A DNA stretch of 25,312 bases from NCBI GenBank assembly GCA_002254385.1, contig NJDO01000021.1, positions 1 to 25,312 on the forward strand, in the 5' to 3' direction. The position numbers and the translations under genes are program-made. Source of the DNA: Thermoplasmatales archaeon ex4484_6. Its GTDB lineage: Archaea; Thermoplasmatota; Penumbrarchaeia; Penumbrarchaeales; Penumbrarchaeaceae. Shown piece after piece: positions 16,534 to 24,869 of this stretch. A model generated the notes under the pieces. That model ran no database searches. It worked only from the letters and a program-made list of their open reading frames with translations, and was not told the DNA's origin. Numbering within the stretch: the first letter of the stretch is position 1; every line of letters begins with the position of its first letter.

Positions 16534-19500
16534 TCAACCCCATTCCTCGATCTCTTCCTCCCCGTCAAGTTCCTCCGTCTCCCCCCAATCCTCCAATTCA
16601 TCGAACTCCTCCAGTTCCTCGAGCTCCTCGAGGTCTTCATCCTCGTCCTCATCCCAGAGGACAACATCCTCGGGAACCTTTCCGGAAACTCCGCGTTGCT
16701 CTCCCACCTCTTCCAACTCCTCCATCTCCTCTTCTTCATCATTGGTGAGCTTGGAATGGGGTTTGGATCCGGGTCCGGTATTCTCTTCCACTCCTTCCTC
16801 TTTGCTATCCGACCCTTCCCGAACATCCGGGCTCGACTCCTCATGAGGAGTGCTTTCCGGCGTATCCGATATACCCGATGCTTCCTCCTCACTCTCGGGG
16901 ATCTCCATCACCTTTTTCTCCTTCCTCTTCTTCTTTCTCTCAGGTCTGATGTATCCGGTGCCTGTCTCGGTCGATTCCATTCTAGGGGGTGCGGATGTTG
17001 GGGGAAGGTCTCCAAGGGAGACCATATTCGGAGGGATCCCATCAGCAGGTTGGGCCGCAGGTATGTTCAACTTGATCCTGCCGGGTTTGCTGCCCATCTT
17101 CTGCTTCCTTCTCTTCTTCTCTTCCTCCTCTTCCCTCCTCCTCTTTCTTAGGGCGAATATGCCGATGATTATGAGAAAGATGACGAAGATTATGACGCAG
17201 ATGACGGCGATTAGCGTGATATCCAATCCGCCTCCATCCCCCGGCTCGCTCTCCGTGTCGATACTGACGCTGAATGTCCAGTTAACATCTTTCCTGTTAT
17301 CTGCCCGGTCAATGACTGAAATGACGATCCAGTGATCGCCCGGGGAAAGTCCCTCGAACGTGTAAATGCCGTCCGAGAGCACTTCCTCTTCCTCGCCACC
17401 ATCAAGCGATATGATCGTCCTGCATATGCCGGAGCCTTCGTCCACGGATGACCAGAATATCTCAACAGAGTTCGATCTGACCTTGGTCCTGGATTCATCG
17501 ATCATGATCCGGGGAGGTTTCAGGTCGACGAGCAAACCTTTTTCCGTTGTCAGTATCGTTTCCCATCCGGCCGAATCCCGCGCCTTCAATGTTATGAAAT
17601 GAAGCCCCTCGGTGAGTTCCAGCGTGTAATTCCGCACTCCGGGGTCCAGGTTCTCGGTACTGCCGTCAACTTCGATGGAGAGTGAAACGACCCCCCTCTC
17701 CTCCATGATGGTCCACGATATTGTTGCGGTTGTTGTTGAAATTGCTCCTTCAGGTGGAATGACCCACTGGAGGACGGGTTCCGTGAGGTCGACGATCAGG
17801 GTCAGTGTCACGGAGGCCGTATTTCCGGCCCCATCCACTGCCATCAATGTCACGGAATGGACCCCATCCGTTCCGATGGTCGTCAGGTGACTGCTCTTCC
17901 CCAGCACCGAGATATTGCGTGCGCCATCGATCGAGAGGTTCAGAAGGACGAGTTCATTGTCGTCCGATGCCTCGAACCTGAACTCGGCTCGTGAGTCAGC
18001 AAGAACGCTGTTATTTTCCGGGAATATGAACCTCAACATGGGAGAGGTCCTGTCCACCGTGAAGGACATCTGATTCTCCGCGATGTTTCCCGCGATGTCA
18101 ACGGCCCTGACCCGCACCACGTGCTCACCCTCGGAGAGGGAGGTTTCGTAATGATCGTTTGTACCCATGTCCATCCAGTCCCCCTCATCCAGGCTGATCA
18201 GGTATGCAGAGATGGGCATGTCATCGTTGTCCCTTCCTCTCCATTCGATCCTCGTGATATCGGAGTTCACGAGCGATCCCCTTTCGGGTGATATGAAATC
18301 AACAATGGGAGGGGTCGTGTCCTTGATGATGATATGGGATGTCTCGATGTAGTTCTGGAAACTGTCAACTAGCCGCAGGGTAAGCTCATATTCTCCGTCT
18401 TCGGTCAGCGTGATGTTGAGGGTCCTCTGATCGAAGATCTCCTCGAATTCTCCGGATCTTCCCACCTGGATGTAGGAATGGTTCCAGATGAATGGTCCGT
18501 CATAATCCCATGTCACCTCCATGATGCTTTCCCTTGTGGCTGTTCCGTTGGGAGGTTCCAGAAATCGGAGAAGAGGCGTATCGCCTATGGAGAACGATAC
18601 TCTTCTCAGAGCCTCCCTTCCCGATAGGTCGACGGCCCTGATCTCCAGAGTGTGGTTGCCGTCCTCGAACAGTGTGGAATAGGAGGTCTCCTGCAGCGGT
18701 CTCGGCTGCCAGTCTCCCTCGTCGAACCTGATATCCAGGTGCATCAGGCCGAAATTGTCCTCCGCGCCGTAGCTGAAATGGACAAATCTGTTGGAAAGCG
18801 TCGAACCCGACTGCGGCGCATCGATGATGACCTGCGGGTCCGTCAGATCGATTGTGAAGTTTATGTTCTCCGTAAAGGTCTTTCCGTATTCATCCCTGAT
18901 ACTGATACTCAGAGAATGCGGCCCCTCGGGAAGTGTTGGTCTGTAGACCCTCTGCAGGGGGTCGAGGTAGGTTGTCTCGCCGTCGATCGTGATGGACTGG
19001 TTCCGCACCTCGAAATAATCTGCCACTGACCATGCCACATCCACGTACTGGCTCGAGAGATAGCTCCTGTCCGCCGGTTGTTCGATGTCCATGACATCAT
19101 AGGTGTCCTGAAGTATGAACTGCGTTGTGGTCGTGTCGAAAAGACCCGCCCTGTCCGTTGCTCTCAGATGGACGAAGTGGGATCCCTTCTTCAGGAAGAT
19201 CGAGCATGAACCGACATTCTCAACCCGGGACCAGGGTCCATCGTCGATCCCAAGGTCTATTCTATCGACACCGGAATTGTCATCCGAAGCTTCCCATTCC
19301 ATGACGATGTAGGACCTCCCGGGATACAGGGTGGTGGGCGATGTTATCCTGATGCTCGGCAGCTCGGTATCGAAGAATGGATTGGCAGACGGTCTGGTAT
19401 CACTGCCCCCCGTTGTGATTGTGTACGGAATATCGACAATGCCGTCATGGTCGTCGTCCGCATTGTGGTAGAATATGTTGTGCCACATCCGGTTCGACAT

Positions 19501-20454
19501 TCCGTTGCCCCAGTCTATCGCGTACGTGGAGCAGTTCCCGAAATAATTGTGATGCACATTGTAATGCGAGGGACGGACCTGCCAGTTATTCCTTACCCCT
19601 ATGCCCTTATCGCAGTCGACGAAGGTGTTGTTCTCGATCGAGCCGTATGTGCTCGTCCAGGACCATGCCCCGCTGTAGAAGTATATTCCCTGGTCTCCCG
19701 TGAATGCATTCTCCTCTATGGTCATGAAATCGCAGTTCAGGAGTGTGAGGCAGTCCCCACCAGGTACCAGGAAGGTGCTGGATCTAACTGTTCCACCCTG
19801 GGCGCCGTCTGTGAGGGTGACCGGTGAATCGATGAATGTGCAGTTGGAGATTAGACCGTCTCCGCGGAAGTTTCCATCTTCGAAGGGAATACCCTCGAGG
19901 TAATTTCCGGAAAAGACCTGATTGGACCCCTGATTGTCGAAGCTGATCGCAGCGGAACTCAATTGATCCTTCCGGACAAATCTGCTGTTGGATATGGTGA
20001 ACCTCAGGCCGTTCACGATCCTGACAACATATGTCTGGGTCGTGATACCGGTTACGTTGCAGTGATCGAACCTGATATTGTCACATCCGGAAGAATAGAG
20101 GAACAGACCCCTGTCCGTGGAGGTCACGTTCTCAATGATCAGGTTGTTCGCATTAACAAGATAGAAGGCCCATGAACTTGATGCACCGAAAGTGATGTTC
20201 TTTATTATGACGTGAAGGTCGGTGTTCTCGATCCTAATATAATGCCCGCTCATGTTCCAGTCGGAGATGATCAGGGGGGATGCGGCGGAACCGTTTCCCG
20301 ACCTGACAAACGATGAGGAGCTCAAGGCGGAGTTTGTCGTCACATGAAGGTTGCTGGTCGCATCGTCCAGGGACGCCACATTCATCGTAAGGAAGCTTCC
20401 CTGCACAAGGACCATGATGACTCCAATGACCGAGAGAAAAACCCCGCATCTCAT
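16534..20454 (-). CDS. Large surface protein: right-handed beta-helix, Ig-like repeats, membrane anchor, acidic tail
   Basis: The 1306-residue protein starts with a signal-peptide-like hydrophobic segment (about 4-24). Residues about 45-370 form a NosD-like parallel beta-helix (IIENVTS, IRFDHCNVTG, ISNSRFV, VHHNYFGNCS), closing with DDDHDGIVDIPYTI, a common end of such domains. About eight Ig-like repeats of 75-100 residues follow to about 1070, each beginning like TPPIVDFISPE and ending like GEHVVRVRAVDIAGN. A membrane helix (about 1079-1102) precedes a cytoplasmic tail of about 204 residues that is first basic (RKRRR...), then very acidic at the end (EDLEELEELEEFDELED). Many NxS/T sequons suggest N-glycosylation, plausibly by the nearby AglB. 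A TATA box about 30 nt upstream gives a leaderless start at 20454. It probably acts in cell-surface binding or envelope structure; no catalytic residues are evident. Confidence 0.88.
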   Translation of the reverse strand: MRCGVFLSVIGVIMVLVQGSFLTMNVASLDDATSNLHVTTNSALSSSSFVRSGNGSAASPLIISDWNMSGHYIRIENTDLHVIIKNITFGASSSWAFYLVNANNLIIENVTSTDRGLFLYSSGCDNIRFDHCNVTGITTQTYVVRIVNGLRFTISNSRFVRKDQLSSAAISFDNQGSNQVFSGNYLEGIPFEDGNFRGDGLISNCTFIDSPVTLTDGAQGGTVRSSTFLVPGGDCLTLLNCDFMTIEENAFTGDQGIYFYSGAWSWTSTYGSIENNTFVDCDKGIGVRNNWQVRPSHYNVHHNYFGNCSTYAIDWGNGMSNRMWHNIFYHNADDDHDGIVDIPYTITTGGSDTRPSANPFFDTELPSIRITSPTTLYPGRSYIVMEWEASDDNSGVDRIDLGIDDGPWSRVENVGSCSIFLKKGSHFVHLRATDRAGLFDTTTTQFILQDTYDVMDIEQPADRSYLSSQYVDVAWSVADYFEVRNQSITIDGETTYLDPLQRVYRPTLPEGPHSLSISIRDEYGKTFTENINFTIDLTDPQVIIDAPQSGSTLSNRFVHFSYGAEDNFGLMHLDIRFDEGDWQPRPLQETSYSTLFEDGNHTLEIRAVDLSGREALRRVSFSIGDTPLLRFLEPPNGTATRESIMEVTWDYDGPFIWNHSYIQVGRSGEFEEIFDQRTLNITLTEDGEYELTLRLVDSFQNYIETSHIIIKDTTPPIVDFISPERGSLVNSDITRIEWRGRDNDDMPISAYLISLDEGDWMDMGTNDHYETSLSEGEHVVRVRAVDIAGNIAENQMSFTVDRTSPMLRFIFPENNSVLADSRAEFRFEASDDNELVLLNLSIDGARNISVLGKSSHLTTIGTDGVHSVTLMAVDGAGNTASVTLTLIVDLTEPVLQWVIPPEGAISTTTATISWTIMEERGVVSLSIEVDGSTENLDPGVRNYTLELTEGLHFITLKARDSAGWETILTTEKGLLVDLKPPRIMIDESRTKVRSNSVEIFWSSVDEGSGICRTIISLDGGEEEEVLSDGIYTFEGLSPGDHWIVISVIDRADNRKDVNWTFSVSIDTESEPGDGGGLDITLIAVICVIIFVIFLIIIGIFALRKRRREEEEEKKRRKQKMGSKPGRIKLNIPAAQPADGIPPNMVSLGDLPPTSAPPRMESTETGTGYIRPERKKKRKEKKVMEIPESEEEASGISDTPESTPHEESSPDVREGSDSKEEGVEENTGPGSKPHSKLTNDEEEEMEELEEVGEQRGVSGKVPEDVVLWDEDEDEDLEELEELEEFDELEDWGETEELDGEEEIEEWG

Positions 20455-20479
20455 ATCGAGTATTAAGTGAAACCCCGAC

Positions 20480-20487
20480 TATATAAG
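20480..20487 (-). promoter_or_regulatory. TATA box for the surface protein gene
   Basis: On the minus strand the site reads cttatata and is among the best TATA matches in the window. It lies about 30 nt upstream of the ATG ending at 20454, predicting transcription start within a few bases of that codon. Confidence 0.55.
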
Positions 20488-20513
20488 ATTTGGCAGAAGC
20501 GTTGCTATCTGGA

Positions 20514-21464
20514 CTATCTTCTCCCTATCTTTCTTCTGTGTCTGATAAGATCCACAAGTTCGTTGATGTCCCGGGAATCCTTCACCTCCCGCGCGGAGAT
20601 CAGGGGTGTGCCGGCGATATTTCTCGCTTTCACGGGGCCCGTTGTCACTATGAATGATTCATTCCCCGTTACCCTGGATATGTTCGAAAGGGTTGTACCC
20701 AGTCTGTTAATGCTTGCTCCGGGGTCCCCGATGGAGGTCATGAACATCTCGCCCTCCGCTCTTGTGAGTGCATCGAAGGGGCATTTCGGGGTGGGAATCA
20801 CCTCCATTCCTATCCTGTCGAGGTGTTCCAGCACCTCCGATGAGAGTCCTTCCCCGCGCGACATGCTGTCCCTTATCTCATCCAGTTCCTCACTTCTTGA
20901 GAATGGGTCAAGGGGAAGGATCAATGTCACTTTGAGCGCCTCCTCTATCCTGATGGCGATCTCAAGGTCCGCCCCCATTCCCGATTCGTACATCTGGACG
21001 GCCCTTCTCGACACCCCGACATCCTTGGCAAGGGCTCCAAGGGATATCCCCGATCTTTCCCTTGCCCGCCGCATGCGTTCTCCATCGAGTGCGACGTAAT
21101 GACCTCCCGAGCTTGTATACACCATGGGCGGCACATCCTCGATAAGATGTTCCTTCAGGGTTGCAAGGGTCATTGTGGGGATGCCGTGTGACAGGGAGAG
21201 GACACCATCCTGAAGGTCCCCCTGTGGCGACGGTACGAGGAGAAGGGGGGATGCGGAAAGTACCCTGGACAGATACCGCATATCCGACGAATCCCTTGTG
21301 GAGAACTTCCTTCTGTCCTCCATCAGTTTGATGAGGGTCAGGAGGTCATCCCTCCTTGCAACGAGATCGAAGTTCATGGATCGGGTGCTTCTTATTCCCG
21401 CAGCCTCGAAATCGGCCCTCCTGAGGATTTCCAGGGTCCACTCGGAAAGTGCCTTCATGTCCAT
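20514..21464 (-). CDS. Archaeal HTH transcriptional regulator, COG1395-type
   Basis: The protein has 316 residues, matching the archaeal 'putative HTH-type transcriptional regulatory protein' family (about 310-330). The N-terminal 110 residues include FDLVARRDDLLTLIKLMED (about 32-50), a pattern resembling a degenerate restriction-endonuclease-like fold. A Cro/C1-type helix-turn-helix covers about 127-182 (MRRARERSGISLGALAKDVG, then VSRRAVQMYESG). A C-terminal domain of about 120 residues follows. Regulators of this family bind DNA through the Cro/C1 domain; the ligand and targets are unknown. A TATA-like box at 21491-21502 gives transcription start near 21471, close to ATG 21464 (ATG 21458 is possible). 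Two cgatat repeats (21466-21471 and 21479-21484) lie between the box and the start and might serve autoregulation. The surface protein gene lies 59 bp downstream but has its own promoter. Confidence 0.88.
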   Translation of the reverse strand: MDMKALSEWTLEILRRADFEAAGIRSTRSMNFDLVARRDDLLTLIKLMEDRRKFSTRDSSDMRYLSRVLSASPLLLVPSPQGDLQDGVLSLSHGIPTMTLATLKEHLIEDVPPMVYTSSGGHYVALDGERMRRARERSGISLGALAKDVGVSRRAVQMYESGMGADLEIAIRIEEALKVTLILPLDPFSRSEELDEIRDSMSRGEGLSSEVLEHLDRIGMEVIPTPKCPFDALTRAEGEMFMTSIGDPGASINRLGTTLSNISRVTGNESFIVTTGPVKARNIAGTPLISAREVKDSRDINELVDLIRHRRKIGRR

Positions 21465-21490
21465 ACGATATCATCTTGCGATATGGTCGA

Positions 21491-21502
21491 ACAATAATAA
21501 AG
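21491..21502 (-). promoter_or_regulatory. TATA-like box for the COG1395-type regulator
   Basis: On the minus strand the site reads ctttattattgt, centred about 33 nt upstream of ATG 21464. The direct repeat cgatat...cgatat lies between box and start codon. Confidence 0.4.
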
Positions 21503-21505
21503 AGT

Positions 21506-21582
21506 GTTGCAGGGGTCTCGGAAGAGAGGATTGTTCAGCATATTGGAGTGATACACCTAAGAAACAGCTACTCCCCTGCAAC
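21506..21582. repeat. 77-nt span closed by a perfect 10-bp inverted repeat
   Basis: GTTGCAGGGG (21506-21515) and CCCCTGCAAC (21573-21582) are exact reverse complements 57 nt apart, in the divergent gap between the regulator and argF. Inside, TCTC-GGAA-GAGA (from about 21516) forms a small hairpin with a GNRA-type loop. This may be a structured RNA or a looping operator. No T-arm (GGTTC) or anticodon arrangement is present, so it is not a tRNA. Confidence 0.45.
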
Positions 21583-21645
21583 GTAGTTCGTATAGCTTGT
21601 TGTATGGGGCGATGAACCACACAACGTATGGTAAGCTCTTTCAAT

Positions 21646-21656
21646 GTTAATAAATC
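21646..21656 (+). promoter_or_regulatory. TATA-like box for argF
   Basis: The string gttaataaatc lies about 26 nt upstream of a predicted transcription start near 21677, leaving a short leader before the candidate starts at 21695 (GTG) and 21710 (ATG). Confidence 0.4.
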
Positions 21657-21709
21657 TTGTTGGAATCAGTATACCTTTGTGAATCCGGATCCTTGTGTTG
21701 GACAGAAAC

Positions 21710-22705
21710 ATGAAAGGATACGTTTTCAGAAAGAATTATATCAGGGTTGTTTCTAGGGAGGCCGAATCCGGAGATGATAGCTTGAAGAGGGACCTTCTCG
21801 GAATATTGGATATCAAGGATGAGTTAAGGGAGATCATAGACCTTGCCATCATAATGAAGGGGGAGAGCAGGGAGGGAATGGAGAACATCGCTTTCAAGGG
21901 CAGGACCCTGGCGATGATATTCGAGAAACCCAGCCTCCGGACCAGGGTGTCTTTCGAGGTTGGATTCACCCAGATGGGTGGAAACGCGGTATATCTGTCC
22001 CCCAACGAGATCCAGATAGGAAAGAGGGAGAGCGTCCATGATGTGGCAAAGGTCCTTTCCAGGTTCGCCGATATGATAATGTACCGTGCATTCGACCATG
22101 AGAACGTGGTCGAACTTGCCAGATATTCCGACGTTCCCGTTATCAACGGCCTTGATGATGTGGAACACCCATGCCAGGCAGTTGCGGATTTCATGACCAT
22201 GACCGAGGTGAAGGGCGATCTCAGAGGCAAGACCCTTGCCTGGGTCGGGGACGGCAACAACGTTCTTCACTCCCTCATGCTGGGTGCGGCCATACTTGGA
22301 ATGAACCTGAGAGCTGCCGTCCCCGAGGGTTATGACCCGAAGAGCGGCATAACGGAGGAAGCGAAGAGAATAGCAGGTGAGAATGGGTCCGGGATAGATG
22401 TCATGAGGGATCCCCGGGAGGCCGTGAAGGATGCTGATATAATCTACTCGGATACATGGGTCTCGATGGGGGATGAAGCGGAAAAGGAGAAGAGACTGCG
22501 GGATTTCTCCGGCTTCCAGGTGAACCGGGAGCTGATGTCGCTTGCACAGCCGAACGCGGTATTCATGCACTGTCTACCGGCTCACAGGGGGGAGGAGGTT
22601 ACCGATGAGGTCATGGATTCTCCGTCTTCCGTGGTATTCCAGGAAGCCGAGAACAGGATGCATGCGCAGAAGGCCATAATGATAAGGCTTGCCGGACTCA
22701 GGTGA
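21710..22705 (+). CDS. argF: Ornithine carbamoyltransferase
   Basis: It catalyses carbamoyl phosphate plus ornithine to citrulline and phosphate, in cytoplasmic arginine biosynthesis. Residue numbers are from ATG 21710. FEKPSLRTR (72-79) is the carbamoyl-phosphate site, HPCQ (153-156) is conserved in all transcarbamoylases, and WVGDGNNV lies at about 178-185. DTWVSMGDE (248-256) marks the ornithine-binding loop, specific for ornithine rather than aspartate carbamoylation, and MHCLPAHRGEE (about 286-296) carries the catalytic Cys. Length (331) is normal except for an extension of about 25 residues before the usual beginning (RDLLGILDI). GTG 21695 would add five more residues. No strong ribosome binding site is seen. 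Its 3' end overlaps the convergent DP1 gene by 8 nt. No other arginine genes are nearby. The assignment is firm. Confidence 0.96.
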   Translation: MKGYVFRKNYIRVVSREAESGDDSLKRDLLGILDIKDELREIIDLAIIMKGESREGMENIAFKGRTLAMIFEKPSLRTRVSFEVGFTQMGGNAVYLSPNEIQIGKRESVHDVAKVLSRFADMIMYRAFDHENVVELARYSDVPVINGLDDVEHPCQAVADFMTMTEVKGDLRGKTLAWVGDGNNVLHSLMLGAAILGMNLRAAVPEGYDPKSGITEEAKRIAGENGSGIDVMRDPREAVKDADIIYSDTWVSMGDEAEKEKRLRDFSGFQVNRELMSLAQPNAVFMHCLPAHRGEEVTDEVMDSPSSVVFQEAENRMHAQKAIMIRLAGLR

Positions 22706-24323
22706 TCTCCCAGGCATACATGGTGTTCGGGAGCGAGAGCTCCACCACCCCCATCTTTGCAGGTTGGGGTTTGAGGTTCATCATCTTCTGAAAGGGTGTC
22801 TGGGACTGCCAGGTGGAACCCTCGATGAGCTGTATGCCCTTGTATGTATCCATCTCGAACCTGTGAACATGCCCTGACACGAATATGTCCGGGACATCCT
22901 CTATGACGAGCATGTCATCCTCTTCCGGAGCAAGCTGGTTCCTCATCCCGTAGGTTGGTCCGAAATGTCTTGACCTCAGCATCTCCTTCATACCCTGTAT
23001 GGGCCTCTCGTAGGTGACATCCTTGAAGAGTGTGACCATATCATCTATGGATTTTCCGTGATACGCCGCCACTCTCACACCCGATATGTCGAATGTGGTC
23101 GGGTTGGAAAGGAAATGTATTCCGGGGTTCGTGAAGAGCTCCCGGAACTCCTCGGGTAGAGGGGGCTGCGGTTCGGCCAGTCTCACAGCATCGTGGTTGC
23201 CGGGTATCAGGATGATCTCGATGTGGTCGGGAACAAGGGAAAGGGACTCGGCAAGTGCCTCGTACTGTTTTGTGATATCCTTGTGGATCAGGTCCCTGTC
23301 CTGATCGGGGTAGATCCCTATGCCATCGACAAGGTCTCCGGCCACCACCAGGTACTTGACCCTCAGTCCGTCCTCGGCCTTGAGTGAGGCCGCCTCCTCT
23401 CCTTTGAACCAGCGTATCATCCTCTTCCATTCCTTTTCCAGGAACATCCTCGAGCCTATGTGGATGTCCGACGTGAATGCGGCAAGCAGCCCCTTGTCTG
23501 GTGATATCCTTCTCCTGTGATGTGAGGGAACGTCGACCTTGAGAATTGAATCCGCGAAGACTATGCTTCCCCCCCTCCCACTGCCCGAACGGAACTTCCC
23601 GGTGACCCCTATGACCTCATCCTCCACCACCTTGATGGACTGGAGCTCTCTCCTGTTCTTGGATATGAGGACCTTGATCCTGCCGGTGGGATCTTCCAGT
23701 TCCAGCATGATGTGGCCGTTCTTTGTGGTCCTTGCGGAATCAACGATGCCAACGAACCTTGCCGCCTCCTCAGACCCCCTGAGGTCAGAGATGTTCTCAA
23801 CGGGTGAGAGATCACCATGCTGTTCGAGCAGTATCGAACGAAGCTTGCGGTACCTGCTCAGGAACAGCTTCCTGAAGTCCTCTATCTTTCCCTGACTGCC
23901 CATGCTCGAGGAAGGGTCCCTCACTATTCTGAGGTCCGCATCGAACTCGCGGGCCAGGGCCCTGCTTCCGCTCTTAAGTCCAGGTGTATCGAGCTCCGTC
24001 TCTCTTCTCCTTTTCATCAGGTTCGATATGGAATCAGAAATGGGGGCCATGTCCTCCGGTTTCACTTTTTCATTCTTCCTTTCGGGCAGCCTGATCGCCT
24101 CTTTCCGGGCAGGCGGGGGGGATCCTTCCTTCCTTTTGATGATATTATCGTCGAGGCCGCATCTCTCTATGTCCTCGGGTTTGATCATCAGGGGCAGGTC
24201 GACCCCGCTCTCCAGGGCGCTCACGACCCTGTCCAGCAGGGAAGGGGATTCCCTCAGCATCCTGTCGGCCTCGGGGGTTGCGAGCCTGGAAAAACGTATG
24301 AGCCTTTCGGCTGTCTCTGCCAT
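22698..24323 (-). CDS. polB: DNA polymerase II (family D) small subunit DP1
   Basis: This is the exonuclease subunit of the archaeal replicative polymerase PolD, partner of the large DP2 subunit, which is not in the window. A poorly conserved N-terminal region (1-150) is followed by an OB-fold domain (about 185-265; VGIVDSARTTKNGHIMLELE). A calcineurin-like Mre11-type phosphoesterase domain follows: SDIHIG (285-290), VAGDLVDG (327-334), PGNHD (374-378), YHG (421-423) and SGHVHRFE (483-490). All metal-binding His and Asp positions appear intact, so 3'-5' proofreading is expected to be active. Length (541) is within the family range. A TATA-like box at 24346-24355 places the transcript start near the ATG. 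A 21-nt palindrome (24327-24347) lies between box and start. It converges on argF with an 8-nt overlap. Confidence 0.95.
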   Translation of the reverse strand: MAETAERLIRFSRLATPEADRMLRESPSLLDRVVSALESGVDLPLMIKPEDIERCGLDDNIIKRKEGSPPPARKEAIRLPERKNEKVKPEDMAPISDSISNLMKRRRETELDTPGLKSGSRALAREFDADLRIVRDPSSSMGSQGKIEDFRKLFLSRYRKLRSILLEQHGDLSPVENISDLRGSEEAARFVGIVDSARTTKNGHIMLELEDPTGRIKVLISKNRRELQSIKVVEDEVIGVTGKFRSGSGRGGSIVFADSILKVDVPSHHRRRISPDKGLLAAFTSDIHIGSRMFLEKEWKRMIRWFKGEEAASLKAEDGLRVKYLVVAGDLVDGIGIYPDQDRDLIHKDITKQYEALAESLSLVPDHIEIILIPGNHDAVRLAEPQPPLPEEFRELFTNPGIHFLSNPTTFDISGVRVAAYHGKSIDDMVTLFKDVTYERPIQGMKEMLRSRHFGPTYGMRNQLAPEEDDMLVIEDVPDIFVSGHVHRFEMDTYKGIQLIEGSTWQSQTPFQKMMNLKPQPAKMGVVELSLPNTMYAWEIT

Positions 24324-24326
24324 CGA

Positions 24327-24347
24327 ACGGGAATGAGGACCTCCCGT
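24327..24347 (-). promoter_or_regulatory. Palindrome at the DP1 transcription start, possible operator
   Basis: ACGGGA (24327-24332) and TCCCGT (24342-24347) are exact reverse complements around a 9-nt centre. They lie between the TATA-like box and the start codon, where a bound protein would block transcription. Confidence 0.35.
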
Positions 24348-24355
24348 TTTTATCT
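24346..24355 (-). promoter_or_regulatory. TATA-like box for the DP1 gene
   Basis: On the minus strand the site reads agataaaaac, centred about 28 nt from ATG 24323, consistent with a leaderless transcript. Confidence 0.4.
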
Positions 24356-24392
24356 TTCCCGGGAGGGCACCAAAAGTAAGGAGGAATGATCG

Positions 24393-24438
24393 GAATGTCT
24401 TACGGAATAAGGGTTTTGTCCGACATTCTTAAATAATT
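24393..24438 (+). promoter_or_regulatory. RHH gene promoter: TATA-like box with flanking inverted repeat
   Basis: GAATGTC (24393-24399) and GACATTC (24422-24428) form a perfect 7-bp inverted repeat. The second arm abuts a TATA-like box cttaaataatt (24428-24438) in the position of a TFB-recognition element. Transcription would start near 24459, giving a leader of about 24 nt containing GAGGG six bases before ATG 24483. The inverted arms are a plausible operator for the ribbon-helix-helix protein itself. Confidence 0.45.
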
Positions 24439-24482
24439 GTCTGTCACATATACGGTTCTGTCTTGTAAATAGAGGGTATCGA

Positions 24483-24869
24483 ATGGAAAAGGCCGACAAG
24501 GTTACCATCCGGCTGACACCTGATCAGGCCCAGGGCCTTGACCTCCTTGTGAGGGAAGGCAGGTTCAGGAACAGATCGGAGGCCATCAGGTCCTCCATCG
24601 ACATGCTGCTTGCAGGTCCCGAGGAAGAGGACCCTGGTGTGGTGAAGGTCAGGTTGTCGGACACCGTGAGGTCGATGATAGAGGTGCTTATCTCCATGGA
24701 ACACTTCGTGAACATGGAGTTGGGTGTGAGGGAGCTGATCAGGAACGGCCTTGATCAAATCGATATACACAAGTTGAAGGCAAGACAGGATCTGCTCGCC
24801 GAACTGGGAGCCGAGAGAACGGCGAAGGACCTCCTCGAAGCCCAGTACCGGAACATGCTAAAGGAATGA
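24483..24869 (+). CDS. Ribbon-helix-helix DNA-binding protein with two RHH-like modules
   Basis: This 128-residue CopG/Arc-type regulator begins with KVTIRLTPDQAQGL (strand and helix 1) and FRNRSEAIRSSIDMLL (helix 2), the classic RHH layout at residues about 5-44. After an acidic linker (GPEEEDPG) a second similar pattern appears: VVKVRLSDTVRSMIEVL, then ELGVRELIRNGLDQI (about 55-96), so the chain may contain a tandem RHH pair. The C-terminus (about 97-128) is a charged helix. RHH proteins bind operator palindromes as dimers. GAGGG lies six bases before the ATG. The neighbour is the DP1 gene, transcribed divergently from the same 160-bp gap. This could be a repressor of itself and its neighbours; related archaeal RHH proteins include cell-division regulators, but that link is not shown here. 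Confidence 0.82.
   Translation: MEKADKVTIRLTPDQAQGLDLLVREGRFRNRSEAIRSSIDMLLAGPEEEDPGVVKVRLSDTVRSMIEVLISMEHFVNMELGVRELIRNGLDQIDIHKLKARQDLLAELGAERTAKDLLEAQYRNMLKE

Noticed and set aside
16384..16543. ATG 16543 as start of the YitT-family gene
   Set aside because: It would overlap the surface protein gene and place the internal TATA-like box within coding sequence; family-like sequence begins only near 16384.
21506..21582. tRNA gene (length of 77 nt with paired ends)
   Set aside because: The paired ends are 10 bp instead of 7, and no T-loop consensus, anticodon stem or D-arm can be placed.
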